64,000 bases of DNA from contig CAJWML010000001.1 in the NCBI GenBank assembly GCA_913043285.1, forward strand, positions 372,001 to 436,000. Direction: 5' to 3'. Below, in pieces: positions 9,007 through 17,952 of the stretch; position 1 is the first letter of the stretch; each line of letters begins with the position of its first letter. The notes below the pieces were generated by a model. The model was not told the origin of the DNA, ran no database searches, and saw nothing but the letters and a program-made list of their open reading frames with translations. The DNA comes from CAKZNE01 sp002695025. Its GTDB lineage: Bacteria; Bacteroidota; Bacteroidia; Flavobacteriales; Schleiferiaceae. Made by a program: the position numbers and the translations under genes.

Positions 9007-9480
9007 TTATTTTTCTTCGGCAGGAAGGTTGGCCGTTATCTTCTTCAACTCTTCTTCCAGATTTTTCACCGATACATTTATGGTTTCAATGGCCGAGGCC
9101 CAGTTTTCTTTTTCCACCTTTTCCACCGCGTCAATCTGTGTTTCAATATCCGCTTTATCATTCTTCAATGAAGAAATGGAGGTCTTTACATTTGCCTGTA
9201 CGGCCGAATTGTTAGATGCGGAAACCTCTTCCAGTCTATCAATATCCTCCTGGATATCATCCGCACGGTCGCGCAGTTCCTGCAGTCTTTTTTCCTTGGA
9301 GTCTTTGGAATATTGCTCCTTCATCTTTGCGAGCGCGAGCATCTCTTCATGGGCATCCTGAAGGGAAGAATTAGCTTTATCTTCCTGGGAACGAACCTGG
9401 CTCAAAGTAACCCCTGATTTGCAGGAAGTGAAAGTTGAAAGTGAAACTACGGTCAGTAAAGCGACAACTATTTTTTTCAT
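9007..9480 (-). CDS. Small coiled-coil lipoprotein
   Basis: 157 aa. The N-terminus MKKIVVALLTVVSLSTFTSCK has a lipoprotein signal with a good lipobox (FTSC, Cys at about 20). The rest is strongly helical and charged (NSSLQDAHEEMLALAKMKEQ, KRLQELRDRADDIQEDIDRLEE, VKNLEEELKKITANL), a likely coiled coil exposed in the periplasm. I know no named family with certainty; hypothetical coiled-coil lipoproteins of this size are common in Bacteroidota. It is followed in the same direction by the sigma operon after 238 bp, and preceded by secA, whose stop is 52 bp upstream. Confidence 0.7.
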   Translation of the reverse strand: MKKIVVALLTVVSLSTFTSCKSGVTLSQVRSQEDKANSSLQDAHEEMLALAKMKEQYSKDSKEKRLQELRDRADDIQEDIDRLEEVSASNNSAVQANVKTSISSLKNDKADIETQIDAVEKVEKENWASAIETINVSVKNLEEELKKITANLPAEEK

Positions 9481-9532
9481 ACCAAATGGATTCTTATATA
9501 CCCATTTAATACACTGTGTCGCCTTCTTTTGT

Positions 9533-12500
9533 TTAGTCCACTATAATCCAACCCTGGGCTTCTACCATTGGCTGGGCCTTCTTGTATTTCATTTCCTTTT
9601 TCTCCCCGGTATTAAGGTTCTGGATAACTACCACATCATTACGGCCATAGCTTTTGGCTTTATCCTTAACAATAGGTTGTGCCTTAGGGGGCGCCTGAGG
9701 CTCCTGTGCACTTCCCCCTCCGCCACCGCTGGTAACGGCTTCCGGGTGGTTGGTCTGCAGGTTATCGTAATTACTGCGCTTAGGAGCCTGGGCTCTTTGT
9801 ACCTGGCCACTTTCCTGGTTAGGCAGCTGACCTTTAAACAGGAAGGAAACGATCTCACGGTTGCTCTTATCACGCATGGCCTGGAACAGTTCAAAAGCCT
9901 CAAACTTATAGATAAGCAAGGGATCTTTTTGCTCATATACCGCTCCCTGCACACTCTGCCGCAAGTCATCCATATCCCGCAGGTGCTCTTTCCAGCTATC
10001 ATCAATGATGGCCAGAACGATGTTCTTTTCAAAATCCCGGATCAGCTGACGACAGTCGGTCTGATGGGCCTTCTTAAGATTGGTCACCACCTGTATACCC
10101 TTACTGCCATCGGTAAAGGGAACCACAATATTCTCAAATTTATCGGACTGGTTTTCAAACACGTTACTGATCACCGGTTTCGCCATTTCAGCAATGCGCA
10201 GGTTCTTTTCACCGTAGGACTTCAGCACGATATCATAAAGGCGCTCCACCAGTTCCAGCTGGCTGCCCTTTTCAAATTCTTCCTGGCTAAAGGGTGATTC
10301 CATGGTAAAGATACGGGCCAGCTCCAGCTGGAAAGCTCCGAAATCCTTGGCAGGAAGATACTCCGCCACAATGCTCTCACAGGTATCATAGAACATATTG
10401 GCGATATCTACCTGAAGACGTTCTCCGTATAAGGCGTGACGTCTGCGTTTGTAGATCACCTCCCGTTGAGAGTTCATTACGTCATCATATTCCAACAATC
10501 GCTTACGGATACCAAAGTTGTTCTCCTCTACTTTTTTCTGTGCGCGTTCAATGGATTTGGAAACCATAGAGTGCTGGATTACCTCACCTTCCTTAAGTCC
10601 CATGCGGTCCATCAGTTTAGCGATCCTTTCCGATCCAAAGAGACGCATCAGGTTATCTTCCAGAGATACGAAGAACTGTGAGCTACCGGGGTCTCCCTGG
10701 CGACCGGAACGTCCGCGTAACTGGCGGTCTACCCTCCGGGAGTCATGACGTTCGGTACCAATGATAGCCAGCCCTCCCGCTGCTTTACTTTCAGGAGTAA
10801 GCTTGATATCCGTACCCCGACCTGCCATGTTGGTAGCAATGGTTACCGTTCCCGGCTGACCAGCCTCGGCTACGATCTCCGCTTCCTTCTGGTGCAGCTT
10901 GGCGTTCAATACGTTGTGCTTGATCTTACGCAATTTCAGCGCACGGCTCAGCAATTCTGAAATTTCTACCGAAGTAGTACCCACCAGCACCGGCCGGCCC
11001 TGGTCTACCAATTGATTTACTTCTTCGATTACTGCATTGTATTTTTCCCGCTTGGTCTTATAGACCAAATCCTGCCGATCGTCACGGGCTATCGGACGGT
11101 TGGTGGGTATTACTGTTACTTCCAGTTCATAGATGTCCCAGAATTCACCGGCTTCCGTTTCAGCCGTACCCGTCATACCGGACAGCTTATTGTACATACG
11201 GAAATAGTTCTGAAGGGTAACGGTGGCGTAGGTTTGTGTAGCCGCCTCGATCTTCACATTTTCCTTAGCCTCTATGGCTTGGTGCAAACCATCGGAATAC
11301 CTCCGGCCTTCCATAATACGGCCCGTCTGTTCATCCACGATCTTCACCTTATTTTCCATTACCACGTACTCCACATCCTTCTCAAATAGAGCGTAGGCTT
11401 TCAGGAGCTGGTTCATGGTATGGATACGCTCGGATTTTATACTGAAATCGCGCATCATCTCCTCGCGCTTTTCCGCCTTTTCCTTGCCCTCCAGGCCGGA
11501 TTTATCCAACTCTGCAATCATAGCACCCATATCGGGCATTACAAAGAAATCACGGTTCTGGGTTCCTTCGGAAAGCAGGTCGATACCTTTGTCCGTAAGG
11601 TCTATCTGGTTGTGTTTTTCATCTATGGTGAAGAAGAGTTCATCATCAATGATGTGCATCTCCTTCATCTGGTTTTCCATGTATTTGTTCTCCGTTTTCT
11701 GCAGGAGGGATTTCATTCCATCCTCACTCAGGAACTTAATGATGGCCTTGGTTTTGGGTAAACCACGGTGTGCACGCAATAGCTTTTCACCACCAGCTTT
11801 GTTATCCCCGCTCTTGATCAGGTCCTTCGCTTCCTTAAGCTCTTTGGTAACCAGCGCGCGCTGGGCCTCCACCAGTTTCACTACGTGCGGCTTTAGTTCG
11901 TTGAACTCATGGCGGTCACCTTTGGGGGTGGGGCCAGAAATGATGAGGGGTGTACGGGCATCGTCCACCAATACGGAGTCCACCTCATCCACAATAGCGT
12001 AATTGTGTTCCCGCTGCACCAGATCTTCCGGGCTACGGGCCATGTTATCACGCAGGTAATCAAAACCAAACTCGTTGTTGGTACCGTAGGTGATATCTGC
12101 GAGGTAGGCTTTTCTCCTTTCTTCCGAATTTGGTTTATGACGGTCTATACAATCTACAGAAAGACCGTGGAACTGGAACAAAGGTCCCATCCATTCGGCA
12201 TCCCTGCGGGCCAGGTAATCGTTTACGGTTACCAGGTGAACCCCTTTCCCGGGCAGGGCATTCAGGTATACCGGCAGGGTAGCCACCAGGGTTTTACCTT
12301 CACCCGTTGCCATCTCTGCAATGTTACCCCTATGCAATACCACACCACCAATGAGCTGCACATCGTAGTGTACCATATTCCAGGTGATCTCGCTACCGGC
12401 TGCCATCCAGCGATTCTTCCAGATGGCTTTGTCACCTTCCACACTTACCGCGTCCAGCCTGGGGGCCAGTTCACGATCAAAATCAGTAGCTGAGACTTCG

Positions 12501-12880
12501 ATAACCTCATTCTCCGAAAACCTACGGGCAGTTTCCTTCACTACCGCAAAAGCTTCCGGTAAGAGTTCGTTCAGGAGGTCTTCGGTTTTCTTTTTGGAGT
12601 CTTCCTCCAACTTGTCCATCTCCTCGTAGAGGGCTTCTTTTACGTCAATATCCTCCTCGCTTTCCAACTGGTTTTTGATTTCCGCTATACGCGAAGTATT
12701 GTCGGCTATATTGTCAGCTATACGCTGGCGGAATTCATGGGTTTTGGCGCGCAGCCCGTTATGGTCAAGAGCGGCAATGTCATCATACACAGCTTTAACC
12801 TTATCTACAAAAGGCTTAATCTCCTTGAGGTCACGGTCGCTCTTATTGCCAAATATTTTCTGTAAAAAATCAGTGATCAT
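9533..12880 (-). CDS. secA: Preprotein translocase ATPase SecA
   Basis: 1115 aa, the ATP-driven motor that pushes unfolded precursors through SecYEG. Visible motifs: the N-terminal FLQKIFGNKSDRDLKEI, Walker A GEGKTLVATLPVYLNAL, DEVDSVLVDDARTPLIISG (Walker B/DEAD-like), VGTTSVEISELLS and TNMAGRGTDIKL with QLRGRSGRQGDPG of motor domain 2. It is longer than E. coli SecA (901 aa), with a helical insertion around residues 330-470 and an extended tail, as is usual in Bacteroidota. The C-terminal CxCx8CH/C zinc motif is absent; the chain ends KKAQPMVEAQGWIIVD after a Gly/Pro-rich linker. It is monocistronic. Confidence 0.98.
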   Translation of the reverse strand: MITDFLQKIFGNKSDRDLKEIKPFVDKVKAVYDDIAALDHNGLRAKTHEFRQRIADNIADNTSRIAEIKNQLESEEDIDVKEALYEEMDKLEEDSKKKTEDLLNELLPEAFAVVKETARRFSENEVIEVSATDFDRELAPRLDAVSVEGDKAIWKNRWMAAGSEITWNMVHYDVQLIGGVVLHRGNIAEMATGEGKTLVATLPVYLNALPGKGVHLVTVNDYLARRDAEWMGPLFQFHGLSVDCIDRHKPNSEERRKAYLADITYGTNNEFGFDYLRDNMARSPEDLVQREHNYAIVDEVDSVLVDDARTPLIISGPTPKGDRHEFNELKPHVVKLVEAQRALVTKELKEAKDLIKSGDNKAGGEKLLRAHRGLPKTKAIIKFLSEDGMKSLLQKTENKYMENQMKEMHIIDDELFFTIDEKHNQIDLTDKGIDLLSEGTQNRDFFVMPDMGAMIAELDKSGLEGKEKAEKREEMMRDFSIKSERIHTMNQLLKAYALFEKDVEYVVMENKVKIVDEQTGRIMEGRRYSDGLHQAIEAKENVKIEAATQTYATVTLQNYFRMYNKLSGMTGTAETEAGEFWDIYELEVTVIPTNRPIARDDRQDLVYKTKREKYNAVIEEVNQLVDQGRPVLVGTTSVEISELLSRALKLRKIKHNVLNAKLHQKEAEIVAEAGQPGTVTIATNMAGRGTDIKLTPESKAAGGLAIIGTERHDSRRVDRQLRGRSGRQGDPGSSQFFVSLEDNLMRLFGSERIAKLMDRMGLKEGEVIQHSMVSKSIERAQKKVEENNFGIRKRLLEYDDVMNSQREVIYKRRRHALYGERLQVDIANMFYDTCESIVAEYLPAKDFGAFQLELARIFTMESPFSQEEFEKGSQLELVERLYDIVLKSYGEKNLRIAEMAKPVISNVFENQSDKFENIVVPFTDGSKGIQVVTNLKKAHQTDCRQLIRDFEKNIVLAIIDDSWKEHLRDMDDLRQSVQGAVYEQKDPLLIYKFEAFELFQAMRDKSNREIVSFLFKGQLPNQESGQVQRAQAPKRSNYDNLQTNHPEAVTSGGGGGSAQEPQAPPKAQPIVKDKAKSYGRNDVVVIQNLNTGEKKEMKYKKAQPMVEAQGWIIVD

Positions 12881-13010
12881 ATTGTATACGGATGTATTCT
12901 CTGTTTCAAAAAGGGTAGCAAAGTTAGCTAATCTTTATGGGCTGATAGGTCCAATAAAATCATGCCCTTTTTCCACCCTGACAGTTTGGCCACACATGGT
13001 CTTAAATAAA

Positions 13011-13040
13011 AAGTCTCCCGGCAACGGTGCCGGGAGACTT
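13011..13040 (-). terminator. Rho-independent terminator of the T9SS cargo gene
   Basis: A perfect 13-bp stem (AAGTCTCCCGGCA / TGCCGGGAGACTT) with an ACGG loop. On the minus strand it is followed by TTTATTTAAG, so it terminates the gene whose stop lies at 13069. Confidence 0.85.
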
Positions 13041-13068
13041 GCTATCATCACTATATTATAAATGGCAC

Positions 13069-14259
13069 CTATTTGGAAACCACCACTCGCTGTGTTACAG
13101 TGGATGCTCCTGCATTAACCACAATCATGTAAGTACCTTCCGCAAGATCTCCAACCTCCGGCAATATCAGGTGAGAACCCCGGGCATAATCAGCATCCAG
13201 GAAATCCCGAATTTTACGTCCCTGCAAATCATACAGACCTATAACCACACGGCTATCATAGGGCAGTTTAAAGTTCAAGGTTAGTTGGTCTTTAATCGGA
13301 TTAGGGTAGGCTTCCACCGAGAGATTATCTATTACTTCACTTTCCTCAATAACTGTAATGGATACCGCATCTTCTGCCCCGGTCTTGCAATTACCGTCCA
13401 CCCGTATCAAGGCAGTCTTACATGCCCAGGTAGGCTCTGAAGTACAGAGGTTCACACGATAATATCGCTCCGCTCCGCTAGGGAGATTACCGCCTATCAG
13501 AGGCGAGCCCTGACGTGCCGCTGAACCGGTAAAATCAGGCGGGTAGCTGTAAGTAGTGGCCAGCTGCTGAATATTAATACCATTTGGGGCAGTTCCTGAA
13601 AACCAGTGACCCCACTCATAATCATACGTGCGGCTCCACCAACGATCGCTTTCCTGAACACCAATATAATATTTGGATTCACAACTTGTAGAAGACGCAT
13701 TCATGGTGATATTGCTCGCACATACGCTGATGGGAGAACCATCTGAAGGTACGGCCACACCATTTATGTTAAAGTTGGGGGTTGCAGCGGTTGAATTTAC
13801 CACAATAACACCGGCATTAAGTGTTTCAACCGTTTTCCATCCGATACACAGATCTTTTCTCTTACGCAGCTGTACTACTGCACTGTATGTTCCGGGAAGC
13901 ATAGGAAAATCATACCAGTAGAAATTAGCCCATGCCTGCGACACCTGATACTCCTGTGAGGCAACCTCAGTACCGTTCCTGTAAAGGGTCGCTTTAATGG
14001 TATATGGGTTGGCACCACATCCTCCTGGTCCACAATCGGGCACTACATAAGGGTAGCAATAGTCATACTGCACACGAATATCACGTGTAGTAGCCCCGGA
14101 AGCACAGGCCGAAAAATCACTGCTTGACCAGGACCAGGATCCTGGAAATGGAAATGAATTGTAACTATAGGTAGAAAAGGTTGCCAAGCTTGCCTTGGCA
14201 GGAGTAAATGAACTCATGGCAAATAATGCCATGGCAAAACAGAGTAGTTTAGTTCTCAT
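13069..14259 (-). CDS. Secreted protein with T9SS type A C-terminal sorting domain
   Basis: 396 aa from the ATG at 14259, which begins a signal peptide (MRTKLLCFAMALFAMSSFTPAKA); the frame extends 25 codons upstream without signal-like character. The middle is Cys/Tyr/Trp-rich, with CSANITMNASSTSCESKYY-like stretches and no domain I recognise. The final ~80 residues are a typical T9SS sorting domain: VEAYPNPIKDQLTLNF, VIGLYDLQGRKIRDF, LAEGTYMIVVN and the terminal QRVVVSK. It is therefore exported by Sec and carried across the outer membrane by the type IX machinery, then probably attached to the surface. It ends at a strong hairpin terminator. Confidence 0.85.
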   Translation of the reverse strand: MRTKLLCFAMALFAMSSFTPAKASLATFSTYSYNSFPFPGSWSWSSSDFSACASGATTRDIRVQYDYCYPYVVPDCGPGGCGANPYTIKATLYRNGTEVASQEYQVSQAWANFYWYDFPMLPGTYSAVVQLRKRKDLCIGWKTVETLNAGVIVVNSTAATPNFNINGVAVPSDGSPISVCASNITMNASSTSCESKYYIGVQESDRWWSRTYDYEWGHWFSGTAPNGINIQQLATTYSYPPDFTGSAARQGSPLIGGNLPSGAERYYRVNLCTSEPTWACKTALIRVDGNCKTGAEDAVSITVIEESEVIDNLSVEAYPNPIKDQLTLNFKLPYDSRVVIGLYDLQGRKIRDFLDADYARGSHLILPEVGDLAEGTYMIVVNAGASTVTQRVVVSK

Positions 14260-14490
14260 GATTTTTTTGTTAAGATTAGAAGGGCAAGTATACTGAAAAA
14301 AATTCAGCAAACACAATATAAGACTCTGACACACAAATACTTGTGTTAAAAATGTGATAAACTATTCTTTGAATCTAAAAATGTATTTACCTGATAACTA
14401 AATTATCGTACTATCTAAAAATTCATTGCTTTATTGAAATAGTGCGAATGGAACAGGTCATCTAAAACGATACCCTAATCGTAAGGCGAA

Positions 14491-14700
14491 CTACTTAATG
14501 ATTATTACTCCCACTTTGACGGATGAGTTCTTGATCAGTAAGCGGCCCAAGCGGCTATCGTAATTGCGGTACTGGAATTTATTCCACTGCAGGGCATCGT
14601 TCTTACGGGAGTAATCCCCGGAATAGCCGTGTTCAGCATCGGCCCCGGAGCTCCGGAAAGGCCTCTTGCTTGTTGCTACAGTTTTAGAGGCGAAGCGCAA
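14491..14700 (-). pseudogene. Truncated RHS core fragment
   Basis: A 69-codon frame containing SSGADAEHGYSGDYSR and ALQWNKFQYRNYDSRLGR, nearly identical to the 3' core of the full RHS gene at 21287-27334. Similarity holds over about 14543-14655 and stops on both sides: upstream it has MRFASKTVATSKRPFR instead of the YPFGSPMPGRRYL segment, and downstream LLIKNSSVKVGVIIIK instead of the WLSPDPARQY segment. There is no tip domain. It is best read as the distal scar of an old tip-replacement event, marking the 3' limit of the RHS locus. Confidence 0.8.
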
Positions 14701-14742
14701 CGTTTTGCTATGGTCCCTTTTCCCTTGTGAAGGAGGATATCA

Positions 14743-14765
14743 AGGCGTAGCAAGATGCTACGCCT
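14743..14765. repeat. Perfect 10-bp hairpin
   Basis: AGGCGTAGCA and TGCTACGCCT separated by AGA. No adjacent T-tract on either strand, so a terminator function at the end of the RHS locus is possible but not shown. The rest of 14701-14971 holds nothing recognisable. Confidence 0.45.
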
Positions 14766-14971
14766 AGGGGACAAAAAAAGAGGGCTAATATCCATAGATA
14801 CCAGCCCTTGCCTGATTCATTTTACCATTTTCTTATTGGTTATCAGTTCATTGAAAATAAATTTTAATCCACCTCCTGGTTTGAGACACTACATGGAATG
14901 TTAACAGAAAGCTGACCAAAAACAACATACCTCTGAAAGTTCGCACATGTGTTACCCGGTTAAATTAAGAT

Positions 14972-15160
14972 CTAGATGAAACCTATCTCGCTAAAGATGC
15001 TTTTAACATCTTCTGAATTGAAAAATGTACCCTCTCCGGGAATAAAGCCTCTCTTACGAGTAATGTCTTTTATCTCTAAAACCTTATCTATATTAGAATT
15101 ATCCGAAGATAATACCGTACCAACTGACCTCATAACTCTAATAGGGACGAATACCTGCAT
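14972..15160 (-). CDS. Small uncharacterised protein, or displaced C-terminal piece of the upstream gene
   Basis: 62 codons, starting MQVFVPIRVMRSVGTVL inside the last 23 bases of the TPR gene in a different frame. It reads like the end of a soluble protein (FIPGEGTFFNSEDVKSIF). Either it is a short coupled gene, or a frameshift near 15140-15160 has split one longer protein (TPR part plus this tail). The AT-rich composition matches the surrounding immunity-like genes. No family is recognised. Confidence 0.35.
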   Translation of the reverse strand: MQVFVPIRVMRSVGTVLSSDNSNIDKVLEIKDITRKRGFIPGEGTFFNSEDVKSIFSEIGFI

Positions 15161-15800
15161 TTTCCCTTATTCTCTGCGTTTGAGAATTTGGGGGAAAAAA
15201 CATGGTTGAATCCAATTCTCCAATTTTTCTTTCAATTTCCTGAAAATCACCCTCAGACAGGTGTTCTTTGTAGGCTTTTAGAGTGTCAATGGCAATTTGA
15301 TCGGATTCGAAATTCGCTAAGCTATACAGATATTTTTTAAGCATTCCTCTTTCAAAATCAGCCTGTAAACTTTTTGAAGCTATTTTGCCAGCTTCATTAA
15401 AACCTTGTCTTGCATCAGAGTCATTACCTGATATTTTGAGTAAGATACTCCTGTAGTTCAGGAGTTCAAAACTATTGGGGTGTATCTTGCATCCATTACT
15501 AAGCGTTTCAATAGCCTCTTGATATTGATATTTCACTTCGTACATCCAAGCCACCTGCCTCCAAGCATCAATATTGGATGAATCGCATTTCAAATGCTGA
15601 ACGAAAAAATAACCAGCCGAGTCCAGATAGTGGTTCTTGTCGATATAATATTGAGTACTCACCTCTATATTCTGAATATTAGCATATGCCTCATTTTCAA
15701 GACTTTTACACGATCCTGAAGCCTTATCCACAGCTACTGGCCCAGGATCACTACATTTTGTAATGGCTAAAAATGCAAAAAGTACGATACTTAGTTTCAT
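15138..15800 (-). CDS. TPR-like putative lipoprotein in RHS cassette region
   Basis: 220 aa. The N-terminus MKLSIVLFAFLAITKCSDPG looks like a lipoprotein signal with Cys16, but the residue before it is Lys, so the lipobox is imperfect. Residues 60-170 carry TPR-like helix pairs (DAWRQVAWMYEVKYQYQEAI, LLNYRSILLKISGNDSDARQ). It sits among RHS tip/immunity cassettes and shares their low G+C, so an immunity or accessory role is plausible by position only. Its frame stops just before a 62-codon frame that may be its displaced tail. It is separated by 71 bp from the preceding membrane-protein gene. Confidence 0.55.
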   Translation of the reverse strand: MKLSIVLFAFLAITKCSDPGPVAVDKASGSCKSLENEAYANIQNIEVSTQYYIDKNHYLDSAGYFFVQHLKCDSSNIDAWRQVAWMYEVKYQYQEAIETLSNGCKIHPNSFELLNYRSILLKISGNDSDARQGFNEAGKIASKSLQADFERGMLKKYLYSLANFESDQIAIDTLKAYKEHLSEGDFQEIERKIGELDSTMFFPPNSQTQRIRENAGIRPY

Positions 15801-15871
15801 AATTATGGCTTAATAATCTCTTAGTTGCATTAATACTGGTTTCCCAACTATTCCAACTCTCATTAAGCCTC

Positions 15872-16252
15872 CTACTCGCACTCAGACAAAATATACCTTG
15901 AATAGAAAGAGCCCCAAAAGAGCCATGAAATTATAATTATTGAAACTAAAATCACAAAAAACACTGTTAACTTATTGCTACCAAAATATACCGGTTTATT
16001 TTTTACTAATCTGACTCCTCTTTCTGATTTATAGAAATAAAAATAATTTACAACTAAAATGACACCCCACACGCTTATCATGTGCCATTTATTAATACTA
16101 GTACAGTAAAAACTTACTACAGCTATACTTAATACGCTATTTATTAATAATGATTGTAGAAAACTAATTGCTAATAAAGTAACAAAAAAAGGTTGAGGCG
16201 GTATTAAAATCTTAGTGTAAAGATAATAATAGTAATAATAAAAAGCCTTCAT
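15872..16252 (-). CDS. Small membrane protein, candidate immunity protein of the frameshifted tip
   Basis: 126 aa with an odd run of six tyrosines near the start (MKAFYYYYYYLYTKIL) and four likely membrane segments (PPQPFFVTLLAISFLQ, LSIAVVSFYCTSI, MISVWGVILVVNYFYFY, LTVFFVILVSIIIISWLF). It starts 6 bases after the end of an RHS tip fragment, which is the normal place of an immunity gene. A membrane-embedded immunity protein would suit a membrane-active toxin, and the upstream tip piece is indeed Gly-rich and hydrophobic. Not a family I can name; function is inferred from position and topology. Confidence 0.5.
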   Translation of the reverse strand: MKAFYYYYYYLYTKILIPPQPFFVTLLAISFLQSLLINSVLSIAVVSFYCTSINKWHMISVWGVILVVNYFYFYKSERGVRLVKNKPVYFGSNKLTVFFVILVSIIIISWLFWGSFYSRYILSECE

Positions 16253-16258
16253 TATTCA

Positions 16259-17217
16259 TCATTTAAAGATGTCGCAAGTCTTGCATTCAACTTTTGGCGG
16301 AACATATTGATTCTTTATATCTTCTCTATACCATTGTGTTTGGGTTATTAACCTTCCCATTTCCCATCCAATACCCCAGGCGCCTCCCCAAATACCACCA
16401 AAAGTCGAAAAAACGTTGGATGCCTGCTCTACCCCCATTTGAATATCGGTAATTTCGTTGGCCTGATGTTTTTCATACACAGTGTATGCATTATAACCTC
16501 CTAATAAATATCCCCTAACGTGAGCCCAGAACTAACTTTTCTTGCAAATTTAAACTTTCCTCCAGTATACCCATTACCTCCCCATTCCATAGAATAACTT
16601 TTGAAATTTTTACCTGTCCATGTACCTGCTTTTGTATCAAAGAAAATCTTTGAACCGACAGCCAAGCCCGCTTCTATAAATGCAGTACCAAGGCCGGCCA
16701 TGCTAAAATTAGTAAGCGAGGCCTGGGGGTTTTTAAAGTTTAACACATTCCTACCATCAATCGCAAAATCTGCTAAAGTCAAATCTTTGAATTTCGTAAC
16801 AACCTCTGTCTTGCCGTCTATAATAACTTCCTCTTGTGTAGCTGTTTCGTAATTTGCATCTACTGCTGCTATTTCACTACTGCCTGCGGCCTTTGCAACA
16901 CTTGCCAGATCTTGTATTGAGGTTGCTACAAGGCTCCATATGGTTCCATCATCAGACATAAAATAGTCTGAACTCTCAAAATTCACCCAAATGAATTCAC
17001 CTGTTTCTTTATTTTCATACCCCCACAATCCCGTAGGATCGTATACCGAAATAGGATTGTTGCCCATACCTGCGTAGGGGCTGGCGTACTGCCGGGCAGG
17101 GTCGGGGCTCAGCCAACGCTCCAGGCGGCTGTCGTAATTGCGGTACTGGAATTCATTCCACTGCAGGGCATCGTTCGCACGGGAGTAATCCCCGGAATAG
17201 TTGTTAGCCTTAGCTCC
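16259..17217 (-). pseudogene. Orphan RHS tip cassette broken by a one-base frameshift
   Basis: The frame opens after an in-frame TAA at 17218-17220 with NNYSGDYSRANDALQW, the shared RHS core, runs through WLSPDPARQYASPYAGMGNN and PISVYDPTGLWGYE, then a tip. It stops at 16501 (LTLGDIY*). Immediately afterwards a second frame continues sensibly as YLLGGYNAYTVYEKHQ and ends at 16259 (KVECKTCDIFK). Inserting one T in the TATTA near 16500 would restore one protein. The C-terminal piece is glycine-rich and hydrophobic (NVFSTFGGIWGGAWGIGWEM), hinting at membrane insertion. There is no promoter-proximal RHS shell, so this is a silent, damaged cassette followed by its presumed immunity gene. Confidence 0.75.
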
Positions 17218-17307
17218 TTAAAAACATGGTGTAAACCTACCACTCCAAAAGCTGAGAAGGAAGTATAACATGGCGCAACATCCGGTGCAATTAACATACA
17301 TCCAAAC

Positions 17308-17946
17308 CTAATCCTTACGCTCCATGTAAACCCGATAGATGAAAAATAAGCTTGAACTGTAGAGAAAAATCAGACTTCCTATGGCTAAGCCTGAATTATT
17401 ATTCCAAGCAAAAAATGGTAGACTAATCAATATCAATACCAATATTACCGCTATTATTCTAGCTTCTACCCTAGCATATATTCCTCTTTCCTTTATTATA
17501 CCTGATCCAATTACTTTTGCATTGTATAACTTTATATATTTCTCAATTGCAATCAAAAAAGCATCATAATCGTCATCATTATTAAAATCATGGTGTAGAG
17601 CAATCCTGCCTCCTTTGTACTTTAAGAAGAAAGATTGAAAATATGCATCAGATTGAATACGGTAAGAATAAACTTCAGACCATTTTATAGTTTTAGCATT
17701 TTTTCTCTTATTAAATATTTTCATTCCTTCTTCAATAATTTCAATGTGTAAATTTTTGATAGAAATAAGTCGAGAATATTTATAAACAAGCATGAATGTA
17801 AGAAAATTGATTATTCCTGAAACAATAACTTCAGCTCCTAAAAAGAAAGAAAACCCCATAAATAGCATTCCAAACAATAAACTTAGTAGCATTCTCAATA
17901 TATAGTATTTCTTAATACTAGTTTTGATATGAAAGGATTCCTTCAT
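17308..17946 (-). CDS. Membrane protein, candidate immunity protein of the second orphan tip
   Basis: 212 aa. Two membrane segments lie near the N-terminus (ILRMLLSLLFGMLFMGFSFF and VIVSGIINFLTFMLVYKY) and two near the C-terminus (IIAVILVLILISLPFFAW and LAIGSLIFLYSSSLFFIYRV), flanking a soluble beta-rich middle with KTIKWSEVYSYRIQSDAYFQ. It starts 6 bases after the stop of the orphan tip, the usual position of an immunity gene. A truncated second copy of its 3' end lies at 20697-20850. The architecture resembles YcxB-like/PH-type membrane proteins often found as immunity proteins, but this is only a loose likeness. Confidence 0.55.
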   Translation of the reverse strand: MKESFHIKTSIKKYYILRMLLSLLFGMLFMGFSFFLGAEVIVSGIINFLTFMLVYKYSRLISIKNLHIEIIEEGMKIFNKRKNAKTIKWSEVYSYRIQSDAYFQSFFLKYKGGRIALHHDFNNDDDYDAFLIAIEKYIKLYNAKVIGSGIIKERGIYARVEARIIAVILVLILISLPFFAWNNNSGLAIGSLIFLYSSSLFFIYRVYMERKD

Positions 17947-17952
17947 GATATA

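Noticed and set aside
9533..12880. Long antisense open frames within secA (up to 195 codons)
   Set aside because: They run opposite to a clearly conserved gene, have no homology features and are explained by codon bias of secA.
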